From contig CAIQCK010000036.1 of the NCBI GenBank assembly GCA_903870275.1, positions 1-64,000 on the forward strand: 64,000 bases of DNA, written 5' to 3'. Both the position numbers and the translations under genes were made by a program. Of this stretch, positions 44,931-54,517 are shown one piece after another. The notes beneath the pieces are model-generated. The model had not been told where the DNA came from and ran no database searches. It saw nothing but the letters and a program-made list of their open reading frames with translations. The stretch comes from an uncultured bacterium. Its GTDB lineage: Bacteria; Verrucomicrobiota; Verrucomicrobiia; CAIQCK01. How positions within the stretch are numbered: position 1 is the first letter of the stretch; every line of letters starts with the position of its first letter.

Positions 44931-47518
44931 AGCGGTTTGCCTTTGAAGCCGTAGCCTGTCGGATGCTGGCGGTGATGTTGGGTTCCGCCGCGCCGGTTTG
45001 CGGGGCGGAGTTTAACGTGAAGGATTACGGCGCGAAGGGGGATGCGCGAATCGTTCACGATGCGGCCATGGAGGGCGGGTCGGCGAAGCTTGTTTCCACC
45101 AACGCGCATTTCACTGCGGCGGATGGCGGCCAGCCGGTGTTCATCGCGGGCGCGGGGGCGAAGGGCGGGCCGTTGAGCAGCACGATCAAGACGGTCGGCG
45201 ATGCTCAGAGTGTGGAACTGGCTGATCCGGCGTCGAACACGGTCAGCGGGGTTTCGTTGACCATCGGCACGGACGATACGGCGGCGATCAAGCGGGCCAT
45301 CGAAGCGGCGGCGGTCCATGGCGGGACGGTTTATTTCCCGGCGGGAATCTACCGGACGATGCGGCAGGTGGAGGTTGCCGCCTCGAACATCCGGCTGCGA
45401 GGCGATGGGGATGCGAGCGTGATCTACAACTCGCACATGAATTTCTACGGCTACAGCAAGGAGAAGCATCTGGAGGGCGGCTGGACGGGCGACCGTGTGG
45501 TTTTCATCGGCACAACCAATCATCCGATCTCGAACATCGAGATAGACCACTTGCAGGTGATGAACAACGGCGACACGTGGGTCCACGCATCCATCGGCCA
45601 GCCGATCGTCATGTCCGGCGCGACGACGAACTACGTGACGAGGAACTTCCGCCTGCATCACGTCACGCTGACAACGACAAGCTACAACGGCTACTCCAAC
45701 GGCGGGATTTTGGACAGGTTCGAGATTCATCATGTGGTGATGAAGGAGGTCGCCAAAGAAGCAATCTATCTGGCGGGCTTTCCGAGCAACGGCGTGGTCG
45801 CGGACAACCAACTCTCCACGACGATCAACACGGCCATTTCCAACATCGGGATAGCGTGCAAGAACATGAAGCACGTGAAGATTCTGCGGAACAATATCCG
45901 CGGGAAGTTCTGGGTCGGCATCGGATTGTTCACGTTTCCCGAAGAGGACGTGCTGATTGCCAACAACGTCTGTTCGTTCACGCCGCATCCTCACGCGGCG
46001 AACGGCATCAGTGCGGATCGAGGAACGCACATCACCGTCTCCAACAACACGGTCGAGAACGCGGGCGGTTTTGGCATCACGTTCCGCGGCCCGGAGACAA
46101 ACGTCTGCGACGTCGTCATTAAGAACAACACCATCCGCGACACCGCGCGGGGCTTCGGCATTTCCGTGATGGGCGGCAACGATCCCAGCCGGGGCCCGCG
46201 CAACGTGACGATCACGGGAAACACGCTCGTGAACAACGCCCACGGAATCGAAGCGTGGAACCTCACGGGGAAGAACAAGATCACGAGCAACAAGCTGGCG
46301 TCGGCCAACCGCCCGAAAGAAACGGCTTTTCATGTAAGTGCAGTGGAGGGTGCGACGATTACGTGTTCGGACAACGACGTGGAGGGTGAACTAGAGGCAT
46401 CTGGTTTCCTGAGGCAACATTACCGGACGCAGGCGGTGGCGGCGGTGAACGACTTGTTGAAAAATTTCTGGGCGGGCGACGCGGCCACCGGACAGATCGT
46501 GAACACCTGGCACGGTTACCCGAAGTATGAGCGGGGCGACGCGCGCGGCGGATTGTGGGAAAGGGGGACGATGTATTTCGCGCTGGAAAACCTCTGGCGC
46601 ATTACGGGCGACCCGACGTTGCGGCAACGGTTGCGCGCGGACTGGCAGCGGACGAAGAAAGTTTTCCCGCCCGAAAAACTGGAAGCCTGCGGGCAGGATT
46701 CGGGCACCAACTGGGCGGTGGACGACGCGGGTTGGTCGGCGCTGATGTATCTGGCGGCTTACCGCGCGACGGAGGACCCGGATGCGCTGGCGCGTGCGCG
46801 GGGTCTGGTCAACGCGGCGTTCACGCGTTGGATGGACGACGCGCTCGGCGGCGGGATGTGGTATCGCGACAAACGCGACATCAAATCGCTTTATCAAACC
46901 GCCATCGTGCTCGCGGCGCTGCGGCTTCACGAAATCACCGGCGACGCTTCCTTTCGCGAGCGTGCCGTCAAATGCTACACGTGGATGGAGAAACATTTGT
47001 TGCGTGACGACGGACTTTACTGGTGCGACCTCGAAGCCGTCGGGCCGAAGGGCAAGGAAAGGCCGAACGACATTCACGAAGCGGGCAGTGTCATCTTTCT
47101 CGGCGGCAATATGGCGATGGGCGTGATTCACGCGCGGCTTTTCCGCGCCACCGGCGACGACAAATTCCGCCAGCGCGCGCTGCGGACGGCGGCGGCGTTG
47201 CTGAAACGGCTGACGACCGCGGAAGGTGTGTTCTTCAACGACCGCGACGCGTGGGCGAACGGAACGTTCGCGAGCGATTGGGCGCGGGAAGTGTTGAGCC
47301 TGCCGGGAATCGGCCGCGAACATTGGACCGTGCTGCGCAAGACGGCGGACAGCATCTTCACAAAAGCCAGGACACCCGACGGCTACTACGGCGGGTCGTG
47401 GTCAGGCCCTGCCGAAGGCGACGGCTCGGCGTGGTTCAGGAAGAAAAGCATGCCGCAGCAAATCATGACGAGCGCCAACTCCGTGAACATGATCGTAGCG
47501 GCGGCGTGCGAGCCGTGA
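44927..47518 (+). CDS. Secreted pectate-lyase-type beta-helix fused to GH76-like (alpha/alpha)6 domain
   Basis: This 863-residue protein has a signal peptide (ending VCGAEF), then a parallel beta-helix of the Pectate_lyase_3 type (FNVKDYGAKGDARIVHDA, with the short-repeat coils INTAISNIG, VSNNTVENAGGFG, IKNNTIRDTARGFGI). From about residue 495 an alpha/alpha-barrel follows: DDAGWSALMYLAAYRA is close to the DDxxW motif of GH76 mannanases, and GGGMWYRDKRDIKSLYQTAIV resembles the GGGIWW region. The two halves together suggest a bifunctional polysaccharide enzyme; specificity is unknown. Confidence 0.75.
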   Translation: MKRFAFEAVACRMLAVMLGSAAPVCGAEFNVKDYGAKGDARIVHDAAMEGGSAKLVSTNAHFTAADGGQPVFIAGAGAKGGPLSSTIKTVGDAQSVELADPASNTVSGVSLTIGTDDTAAIKRAIEAAAVHGGTVYFPAGIYRTMRQVEVAASNIRLRGDGDASVIYNSHMNFYGYSKEKHLEGGWTGDRVVFIGTTNHPISNIEIDHLQVMNNGDTWVHASIGQPIVMSGATTNYVTRNFRLHHVTLTTTSYNGYSNGGILDRFEIHHVVMKEVAKEAIYLAGFPSNGVVADNQLSTTINTAISNIGIACKNMKHVKILRNNIRGKFWVGIGLFTFPEEDVLIANNVCSFTPHPHAANGISADRGTHITVSNNTVENAGGFGITFRGPETNVCDVVIKNNTIRDTARGFGISVMGGNDPSRGPRNVTITGNTLVNNAHGIEAWNLTGKNKITSNKLASANRPKETAFHVSAVEGATITCSDNDVEGELEASGFLRQHYRTQAVAAVNDLLKNFWAGDAATGQIVNTWHGYPKYERGDARGGLWERGTMYFALENLWRITGDPTLRQRLRADWQRTKKVFPPEKLEACGQDSGTNWAVDDAGWSALMYLAAYRATEDPDALARARGLVNAAFTRWMDDALGGGMWYRDKRDIKSLYQTAIVLAALRLHEITGDASFRERAVKCYTWMEKHLLRDDGLYWCDLEAVGPKGKERPNDIHEAGSVIFLGGNMAMGVIHARLFRATGDDKFRQRALRTAAALLKRLTTAEGVFFNDRDAWANGTFASDWAREVLSLPGIGREHWTVLRKTADSIFTKARTPDGYYGGSWSGPAEGDGSAWFRKKSMPQQIMTSANSVNMIVAAACEP

Positions 47519-47600
47519 GATGCGATGGCGAATCCGGCGGGGGGTGCGGGTTGATTTCACGTTGTTCTGTTGGCAGGCCTTGTGCTAAACGAGCAGTCCA

Positions 47601-49007
47601 ATGCGCTCATCCACGGCTCAAATCAAACGTGTCATCCATTTCGTTGCGTTGCCACTTGCCGCGGTTTGTTTTGCCATCGCCATCGCCGGTTGTGGACGGG
47701 CGGTTAGCGCCCCGGCGGCTGGTGGCGAGGCGGATAAAGAATCAGTCTTTCATGCAACTGACTACGGTGTCTCAACCGCGAGCGCCGACAACACGGCCGC
47801 GCTGCAGTCTGCCATCAACGCCTGTCAGGAGGCTGGCGGCGGCGCCGTGGAACTTCCGCAGGGCCGGCTGACGATCAAGGGCACGCTCAGGTTGTCATCC
47901 AACAATGTCTGGCTGCGCGGCATGGGTCGCCGCACCACCGTGCTTTATTTCGACAACGGCGGGGCGGACGGCATTGTCGTCGGCAACCGGATTCCAGACA
48001 AACCCCCGATCGCTGCCGCGGAACTGCACGGCAATCGCATCACCGACATGCTGATGGCGCACGGCAAGAAGACCGCCGGACGAACCGTGGCGATCATCAA
48101 CCATACCGATTTCGTCATGGAAAAAGTCCTCATGGATCATTGCGTGGTTGGCGTTTACGCCGAGCGCATCAATAACGTGGTGTTGCGCGACGTCCAGATC
48201 ATCGCCGACAACCCCGGCGCGCTCGACAAGCCCGACGTGCGTTGGAGCAGTTGGGTCGGGGTTTATTGGGACACGCCGCCGAACGCCAACGATCCGACAT
48301 CGCGCAGCGACGTGCTTTATTTTAACAACGTCGGCGTGCAAATGAACAACGCCCCCGGCACGGGCGTCCTCTGGGACGGCATGTGCCACACGTTGATCAT
48401 CAACTATGCCAACATCCTGCATGGGAAATACGGCTTCCGGGTGGTGAACAGCTGCGGCGATAAACATCTGCGGGTGCCGTCTTTTCTAAATGCCTTTGCC
48501 CTGCTCATTGAGGGCGCGGAAACGGATTTGAGCATCGAGGCCGGAACGGAATTCAAAATGTCCGCCTCGGATTTTGACATGTGCAAGGGAAACACGATCC
48601 AAATCCTGCCCGATCCGTGCGGATCACCGACCGAATGCGTGCAAATCAGCAACTGCCGCATCGGGAACTGCCAGAAGAGCGCGCTCTATATTGACGGCCA
48701 GGACGTGCACCTTGCCAACAACCAGATCTTCACCGCGTCTCTGGCCGGGAACGATTGCTATCCGGCCATCACCGTCGGCCCGCACGCGCGGAACGTGACC
48801 ATTGATGGATTGCAGGCGGAGGAAGCCATCGGCACGCGCCGCGCCTCGCACGCCATCACCCTGGAGGCCGGCGCCAGAAACATCATGATCGACAACCTGA
48901 ACGCCAGCTACATCAGACAATCGGCCATTGAAGACAAGGGCGCCGTTCATTTGATCGTGGGCAAAGTGATGGAACCTGACGGCAGTTTGCGCATGGAGAA
49001 AAAGTAG
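47601..49007 (+). CDS. Beta-helix lipoprotein (pectate-lyase superfamily)
   Basis: This 468-residue protein has a lipobox (IAIAGCG) and a parallel beta-helix starting FHATDYGVSTASADNTAALQSAINACQEAGGGAVELPQG, typical of the Pectate_lyase_3 domain. LHGNRITDMLM, VLMDHCVVGVYAERINNVVLRDVQI and ISNCRIGNCQKSALYI are rungs. No catalytic Asp set can be assigned. It lies 82 bases after the beta-helix/GH76 fusion, and may act on the same substrate at the cell surface. Confidence 0.8.
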   Translation: MRSSTAQIKRVIHFVALPLAAVCFAIAIAGCGRAVSAPAAGGEADKESVFHATDYGVSTASADNTAALQSAINACQEAGGGAVELPQGRLTIKGTLRLSSNNVWLRGMGRRTTVLYFDNGGADGIVVGNRIPDKPPIAAAELHGNRITDMLMAHGKKTAGRTVAIINHTDFVMEKVLMDHCVVGVYAERINNVVLRDVQIIADNPGALDKPDVRWSSWVGVYWDTPPNANDPTSRSDVLYFNNVGVQMNNAPGTGVLWDGMCHTLIINYANILHGKYGFRVVNSCGDKHLRVPSFLNAFALLIEGAETDLSIEAGTEFKMSASDFDMCKGNTIQILPDPCGSPTECVQISNCRIGNCQKSALYIDGQDVHLANNQIFTASLAGNDCYPAITVGPHARNVTIDGLQAEEAIGTRRASHAITLEAGARNIMIDNLNASYIRQSAIEDKGAVHLIVGKVMEPDGSLRMEKK

Positions 49008-49114
49008 TTGGCGCGAGCCGGGCCGGCGCAAATGATGTTTTGCGTTTTGATTTCAGCGTTGACCCGGTAGCGTGCGATGTGAAAAGAAAGACGGGAATCT
49101 CAACCAAGGAAACA

Positions 49115-50206
49115 ATGACGATGCTCTTTCGCTCGAACGAAAATAAGTCTCTCTGGATCACCCGACTGCGGTCATGGATCGTGCTCGCGTGCAGCGTTGG
49201 CGTGCTGGCGGGTTGGGCGGTCGGTGCCGAGCCGGCAACAGATGCGAAAGACAAGGACAAGTCCCAAGCCAAGCCCGCAGCCGCGAAGGCGCCGAAGCCG
49301 TTGCCCAAGGGCGTTCGCATGGAGAGAGACATCCAGTATGTCCCGGGCGGCGATGAGGCACAGCGGCTCGATCTTTATCTGCCCGAACAACCTGCCGACC
49401 ATCCGTTGCCGCTTGTGATTAATATCCACGGCGGCGGCTGGCGCGGCGGCTCCAAAGCGGGCCACCCGATGATGGGCTTGGTCACGAAAGGCTACGCTGC
49501 GGCCAGCGTCGAGTATCGCTTCAGCCAGAAGGCGCTCTTCCCGGCGCAGATTCAGGATTGCCAGGCGGCGATCCGCTGGTTGCGGGCCAACAGCAAGAAA
49601 TACAACTTCGATCCCGATCACTTCGGCGTCATGGGCGGCTCGGCGGGCGGACACCTCTGCGCGCTCGTGGGCACGGCGGGCGGCAAGAAGGCGTTTGCTC
49701 CGATTGGCGGCAACGAGGAGCAGTCCGACCGCGTGCAGGCCGTGTGCGATTTCTACGGCCCGGCTGATTTCAACACGGTCATGCAACAGGCCGCCGACGA
49801 CAAGAACGTCAGGAACATTTTCAACTTCAACACGCCCGGCGATCCTTATTCCGGCCTGATTGGCGTGGACCTCGGCTCGGACAAGCAGAAGGGCGAGGCG
49901 GTCAGTCCGGTGCACTACGTCAGCAAGGACAATCCGCCGTTCCTGATCCTGCACGGGACATTCGACAAGCTGGTGCCTTACGCGCAGAGCGAGGAATTGG
50001 TTGCCGCCCTGAAGGCGCAAGGTGTGGAGGTGCTGTTGCAGACGCTGCCCGGTTCGGGCCATGGCGGGCCGATGTTTGGCAAACCGGTGGTCACGGCACT
50101 GATCCAGAGTTTCTTCGACAAGCACCTCAAGGGATCGAACACCAAGGTCGAGCTTGTGCCCGAAGCCGAGCTGGCTGTTCAGCCCGCTCCTGTGCCCGAG
50201 AAGTAG
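49115..50206 (+). CDS. Secreted alpha/beta-hydrolase (esterase type)
   Basis: This 363-residue protein has a signal peptide (hydrophobic run SWIVLACSVGVLAGWAVGA), a Lys/Ala-rich linker and the HGGGWRGGSKAG oxyanion motif, then the nucleophile elbow VMGGSAGGHL. A late His in SGHGGPMF and Asp in HGTFDKLVP complete a triad. It fits carbohydrate acetyl/feruloyl esterase-like hydrolases. AAGGA upstream selects the ATG at 49115. Two other esterase-type genes in the window share this design. Confidence 0.82.
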   Translation: MTMLFRSNENKSLWITRLRSWIVLACSVGVLAGWAVGAEPATDAKDKDKSQAKPAAAKAPKPLPKGVRMERDIQYVPGGDEAQRLDLYLPEQPADHPLPLVINIHGGGWRGGSKAGHPMMGLVTKGYAAASVEYRFSQKALFPAQIQDCQAAIRWLRANSKKYNFDPDHFGVMGGSAGGHLCALVGTAGGKKAFAPIGGNEEQSDRVQAVCDFYGPADFNTVMQQAADDKNVRNIFNFNTPGDPYSGLIGVDLGSDKQKGEAVSPVHYVSKDNPPFLILHGTFDKLVPYAQSEELVAALKAQGVEVLLQTLPGSGHGGPMFGKPVVTALIQSFFDKHLKGSNTKVELVPEAELAVQPAPVPEK

Positions 50207-50284
50207 TCGTCAAGTGCCGCGTCAACGACTGTTGCGGCCGAGTGCGAAGCGAGCGAGGCTGGCGGCGAACGAAAGGAGTTGCGT

Positions 50285-51826
50285 ATGTGCGAACATTGCA
50301 TCAGTCGAAGGGAGTTTGCGCGAATGGCCGGCGTTGGTCTGGCCGGCGGGGTGGTTGGATTGCCTGCGATGGCAGCAACGGCCGGGGCGGCAATTGAGTG
50401 GAATCCCGATAAGCCTCCGGTGGTGACAGGCCGTCCGTTGCGCGTGCAACCGGTTCTCGCGCACGCGGTGTTCAAGCGGCGCGAAAAAGTCTCGTGGCGC
50501 TCTTGGAGCCAGATCGTCAACGAGGAAGCCGCTACCGAGGAGATGATGCGCATCGCGGCGGAATTGAAAACACTTCCTGCCAAGGCCGGCTTCCCGCTGG
50601 AAATCCTGCCGCTGGAGAAAGTCACGACTGTCGAGCAGGCGCGTAATATCCAGAAGAACGACTTCGACGTGGTGTTGTTATATGCTGCGTCGAACCGCGA
50701 TTTGTTCCTGCCGAGTTGCGCGGCCGATCCACGGCGCGACACGGTCGTCTTCGTGCGGCACAAGTCGGGGCCGACGTATTACGGCTACGAATGTCTCGGC
50801 ACGCGCTACTTCCAGGTTCCTTCGCAGGAACTGTGGAGCCGGAACAGCGCCGAGAATCACGGCGGCGTCACGCTCGACGACGTGGTGGTGGACGACTACG
50901 ACGAAGTGATTTGGCGGCTGCGCGGACTTTACGGCCTGAAGAATTTCGTCGGGCAGCGGATGATCGCGTTAGGCGGCGCGCTCGGCAAGTGGGACAAGAC
51001 CGCGCCGGATGTCGCGCGCTCCCGGTACAAGCTCGACATCGTGACGGTCGAATACAAGGAACTGGCCGCCCGGTTGGAGGAGGTGAAGGCTGACGCCAAA
51101 CTCCAGAAGCTGTTTGGCGAATGGACGCGGCGTTATCTGGCGCTGCCGCACACGAAGCTGGAAACCCAGCGGGACTTCGTCGAGCGGGCGTTCGGCATCT
51201 ACTGGGTGTTTCGCCAATGGATGCGCGAGCACGCCTCGCCTTCGATTACGGTGGCCTCGTGCATGGGTACGATCTTCGGCGTGGCGAACACGGCGGCGTG
51301 CATGCCGTTGAGCTGGCTGAACGACGAGGGCTACATCGCGTTTTGCGAATCGGATTTCGTGGTGATGCCGCCGGGCATCCTGCTGCACTACATCGCCGGC
51401 AAGCCGGTGTTCATGCACAATTCGACGTTCCCGCACAAGGCGATGGTGACGTGCGCGCATTGCACCGCGCCGCGGCGCATGGACGGCAAACATTACGCGC
51501 CGGTGAGCATCAAAACGCACTATGAGTCGGATTTCGGCGCGTCGCCGAAAGTCGAGATGCCGATTGGCCAGCATGTCTGCGCGATCAGTCCCGAATACAC
51601 CAAGCCGCGCTGGCTCGGCATCAAGGGCATCGTGCGCGACAATCCCAACTACGCGATCTGCCGCAGCCAGCAGGACGTGGAGATTCTGGGCAACTGGAAG
51701 CGGTTGATTCCCGAGGCGCGCGATTCGCACTGGATGATGGTGTATGGCGACTACCTGCGCGAGATCGGCTACGCGGTGCGCAAGATCGGCATGACGTGGG
51801 ACAATGTGTCGGATGAAAACGGATGA
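50285..51826 (+). CDS. Tat-exported protein resembling sugar isomerases (FucI/AraA C-terminal type)
   Basis: This 513-residue protein begins with a Tat-type leader (SRREFARMAGVGLAGGVVG). The body resembles the L-fucose/L-arabinose isomerase fold: NDFDVVLLYA in the first half and, later, WLNDEGYIAFCESDF and VFMHNSTFPHKAMVTCAHCT in the C-terminal part. Export of a sugar isomerase-like enzyme is odd, so the assignment is tentative. AAAGGAG lies before the ATG at 50285. It is followed, 31 bases on, by the sulfatase. Confidence 0.6.
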   Translation: MCEHCISRREFARMAGVGLAGGVVGLPAMAATAGAAIEWNPDKPPVVTGRPLRVQPVLAHAVFKRREKVSWRSWSQIVNEEAATEEMMRIAAELKTLPAKAGFPLEILPLEKVTTVEQARNIQKNDFDVVLLYAASNRDLFLPSCAADPRRDTVVFVRHKSGPTYYGYECLGTRYFQVPSQELWSRNSAENHGGVTLDDVVVDDYDEVIWRLRGLYGLKNFVGQRMIALGGALGKWDKTAPDVARSRYKLDIVTVEYKELAARLEEVKADAKLQKLFGEWTRRYLALPHTKLETQRDFVERAFGIYWVFRQWMREHASPSITVASCMGTIFGVANTAACMPLSWLNDEGYIAFCESDFVVMPPGILLHYIAGKPVFMHNSTFPHKAMVTCAHCTAPRRMDGKHYAPVSIKTHYESDFGASPKVEMPIGQHVCAISPEYTKPRWLGIKGIVRDNPNYAICRSQQDVEILGNWKRLIPEARDSHWMMVYGDYLREIGYAVRKIGMTWDNVSDENG

Positions 51827-51857
51827 GCATTGGCTGTGGCAGCGGAGAATGCATGGC

Positions 51858-53447
51858 ATGAAGCCAATCATGGCGGTGGCGTTCGCGGCTGCGTTATGGC
51901 TGGGCTTGCCGGCTGCGTCGCGCGCCTCGTCCAAGGCGGCATCGGCTGGCAGACCCAACATACTCGTGATCCTTGCCGACGATCTCGGTTATGGCGACGT
52001 GCAATGCTACAACCCGCAGCGCGGAAAGATTCCGACGCCGAATATTGACCGGCTTGCATCGGAAGGAATGCGATTCACCGATGGACATTCCTCGTCAGGC
52101 GTATGCTCTCCGTCACGGTATGCGTTGCTCACCGGGCGTTACCATTGGCGGACACGGTTGCAGCAGGGAATCGTCGGCGTTTTCGGCGAGCCGATGATCG
52201 CGCCGGACCGGATGACGATTGCGAGCCTCGCGAAGCAGCACGGCTATCGGACCGCCTGCGTCGGCAAGTGGCATCTCGGCTGGGACTGGCCGATTCCGAA
52301 AGATAAACGTCCGCTGTTCCAAATCGCCAAGGGCCAGGACGACGAAGCCGCGCCGACCGCCGCGCACCTGGCGGCCTGGCGCGAAGTCTTCGGCCAGCCG
52401 ATTCCCGGCGGCCCGACCACGCGCGGCTTCGACGAATATTTCGGAACCGATGTGCCGAACTGGCCGCCGTATTGTTTCATCGAAAACGACCGCACCGTCG
52501 GCATCCCCACGCAATTTCTGCCCGGCCCGTTGCGCAGAAACAACCTCGCCTCATTGCCGGGGCCGGCGTTGAAAGAGTGGAAACTCGAAGCGATCCTGCC
52601 GGCGCTCGGGCAGCGCGTCGTGCAGTTCATCGAACGCCACGCACAAGGGTCCGAGCCGTTTTTTGTTTACATGCCGCTGACGGCGCCGCACGAGCCGCTG
52701 GCGGTGAACGAGCCGTGGAAAGGCAAGAGCGGACTCATCACCTACGCCGACTTCGTGATGGAAACCGACGCCGTCGTCGGTCGCGTGCTCGCGGCGTTGC
52801 AACAAAGCGGCGCGGCCGACAACACACTTGTCATTTTCACCAGCGACAACGGCAAGGCCCCTTACACCGGCGCGGCGGCGTTGGAGAAACTCGGGCACTA
52901 TTCCAGCGGCCCGTTGCGAGGCTATAAAACCTCCGTTTACGAAGGCGGCCATCGCGAGCCGTTCATCGTGCGCTGGCCCGGCGTGGTGAAACCCGGCAGC
53001 GTGTGCCACCAGCTCGTGCAGCAAGCGGACCTGATGGCGACCTTCGCCGACATCTTCGGCGTGCGGCTGCCCGCCAATGCCGGCGAAGACAGCTTCAGCA
53101 TCCTGTCGCTGCTCAGGGGCGAAGACCGGCCGGTGCGCGAGCATGCCGTCAACTGCGCGGCTGTCGGTGTGCCCGGTTTGCGGCAAGGGTCGTGGAAACT
53201 GATTCTCGCCGCCGATCCGGACGCCAAAACCGATGTCCAGCTTTACAACCTGGCCGACGATATCGGCGAAACGAAAAACCTTGCCGCCGGGCAGCCGGAG
53301 CGGGTCGCACAAATGAAGGCGTTCCTTGAAAAACTCATCGTCGCCGGTCGCAGCACGCCTGGCGCGCCGCAAAACAACGATGTCGAAGTGTGGCGTTATC
53401 CCCGGAAAAATCCGCCGCGAGCCAGACCGGCAAGAAATTCCCCATAA
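51858..53447 (+). CDS. Secreted sulfatase (formylglycine-dependent)
   Basis: This 529-residue arylsulfatase-type enzyme has a signal peptide and the motif CSPSR in GVCSPSRYALLTGRY; Cys83 would be converted to formylglycine. ILADDLGYGDV supplies metal ligands, and FTSDNG and GKWHLG are further family motifs. It removes sulfate from sugars or phenols in the periplasm. I place the start at the ATG at 51858, with GGAGA about nine bases upstream; earlier in-frame Mets exist at 51849 and 51813. Confidence 0.92.
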   Translation: MKPIMAVAFAAALWLGLPAASRASSKAASAGRPNILVILADDLGYGDVQCYNPQRGKIPTPNIDRLASEGMRFTDGHSSSGVCSPSRYALLTGRYHWRTRLQQGIVGVFGEPMIAPDRMTIASLAKQHGYRTACVGKWHLGWDWPIPKDKRPLFQIAKGQDDEAAPTAAHLAAWREVFGQPIPGGPTTRGFDEYFGTDVPNWPPYCFIENDRTVGIPTQFLPGPLRRNNLASLPGPALKEWKLEAILPALGQRVVQFIERHAQGSEPFFVYMPLTAPHEPLAVNEPWKGKSGLITYADFVMETDAVVGRVLAALQQSGAADNTLVIFTSDNGKAPYTGAAALEKLGHYSSGPLRGYKTSVYEGGHREPFIVRWPGVVKPGSVCHQLVQQADLMATFADIFGVRLPANAGEDSFSILSLLRGEDRPVREHAVNCAAVGVPGLRQGSWKLILAADPDAKTDVQLYNLADDIGETKNLAAGQPERVAQMKAFLEKLIVAGRSTPGAPQNNDVEVWRYPRKNPPRARPARNSP

Positions 53448-53581
53448 CTGTTGGGGTGGGTTCAGGAGTGAAGCGCCGGCTGGTGGCCTCCAATGATGGG
53501 TAATCCCCATGCCGCAGTTCATTGTCACGCCCTTGGCGACTGAAGACTTGAGTGTGCGCCGCGTTTGGGTAATGTGAGGCG

Positions 53582-54364
53582 ATGCTGAAGTGCGATTTTC
53601 ACATGCACGCGCGCGAGGACCCGCTGGACTGGTGCACTTACGGCGTGCGGGACCTGATCGACAAGGCGGCGGCACTGAAGTTTGACGTGCTGGCGATCAC
53701 GTTTCACGGGCACGCCTTCTCGGACGCGGCGCTGTTGGCGTATGGACGGGAGCGCGGAGTGCTGCTGATCTCTGGCTGCGAGGTGTTCGTCGGGCGCAAA
53801 GAGGTGTTGTGCCTGAACATCACGCAGGACGAGGTGAAACATCTACACACGTTTGCCGACGTGCGCGCATGGAAAAAGGCCAGGGGAGAGCAGGGACTGG
53901 TGATCGCGCCGCATCCGTTTTATCCGCTGGAGCAATGTTTGCGGGAGGAGTTCGAGGCGAACCTCGATCTGTGGGACGCCGTCGAATACTGCCACATGCA
54001 CATCCGGGGCCTGAATTTCAATCGCGCGGCGGTGCGGGCGGCGGCGGCGCACGGCCTGCCGCTGGTGGCCAACAGCGACGCGCATGAGTTGTTCATGTTC
54101 GGGAGGAACTATACGCTGGTGGACGCGGAGAAGGAGATGTTGTCGGTGTTCCGAGCGATTCGCGCGGGCAAGACGCAGTATCACGCGCCGCCACTGTCGC
54201 CTTGGGAAGCGACAAAAACGGTCGGCGTTATGTCATTCCGGCACGGCTTTGCGCGATGGTTCAGCGCGCGGCACCGGGCGGCGTGGCTGGCGAAGAAGCG
54301 GCGGCACCGGGAGATGAAACGCGCTCAGAAGCAAGGCGGGCTGACGGAGGCGAAGCCGTCATAA
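53582..54364 (+). CDS. PHP-domain phosphoesterase-like protein
   Basis: This 260-residue protein has the metal-binding motifs of the PHP family: CDFHMHAREDP near residues 4-14, AITFHGH, a Glu/His motif in SGCEVFV, APHPFYP and NSDAH. PHP enzymes hydrolyse phosphate esters, and this size class includes RNase/AMP-phosphoesterase-like members. It has no signal peptide and a basic C-terminal tail (AWLAKKRRHREMKRAQKQ). Confidence 0.82.
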   Translation: MLKCDFHMHAREDPLDWCTYGVRDLIDKAAALKFDVLAITFHGHAFSDAALLAYGRERGVLLISGCEVFVGRKEVLCLNITQDEVKHLHTFADVRAWKKARGEQGLVIAPHPFYPLEQCLREEFEANLDLWDAVEYCHMHIRGLNFNRAAVRAAAAHGLPLVANSDAHELFMFGRNYTLVDAEKEMLSVFRAIRAGKTQYHAPPLSPWEATKTVGVMSFRHGFARWFSARHRAAWLAKKRRHREMKRAQKQGGLTEAKPS

Positions 54365-54398
54365 TACGCATCGTTCATACGCTTCGCAGCAGCCGACC

Positions 54399-54470
54399 GT
54401 AGCCGCCGACGTGAGGAGGCGGACTTTGCAGTGACGCGTGGATTTTCCGCCGTCTTACGACGGCGGCTAC
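54399..54470. repeat. Imperfect inverted repeat upstream of cstA
   Basis: The left arm 54399-54422 is 24 bases and is repeated exactly, in reverse complement, at 41299-41322. The right arm (54447-54470) pairs with it imperfectly and has a close copy at 59679-59702. Confidence 0.8.
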
Positions 54471-54517
54471 GCGAAAGCAACAGAACCGCGACGAATTGAG
54501 ATGCGAACAGGAAAGAA

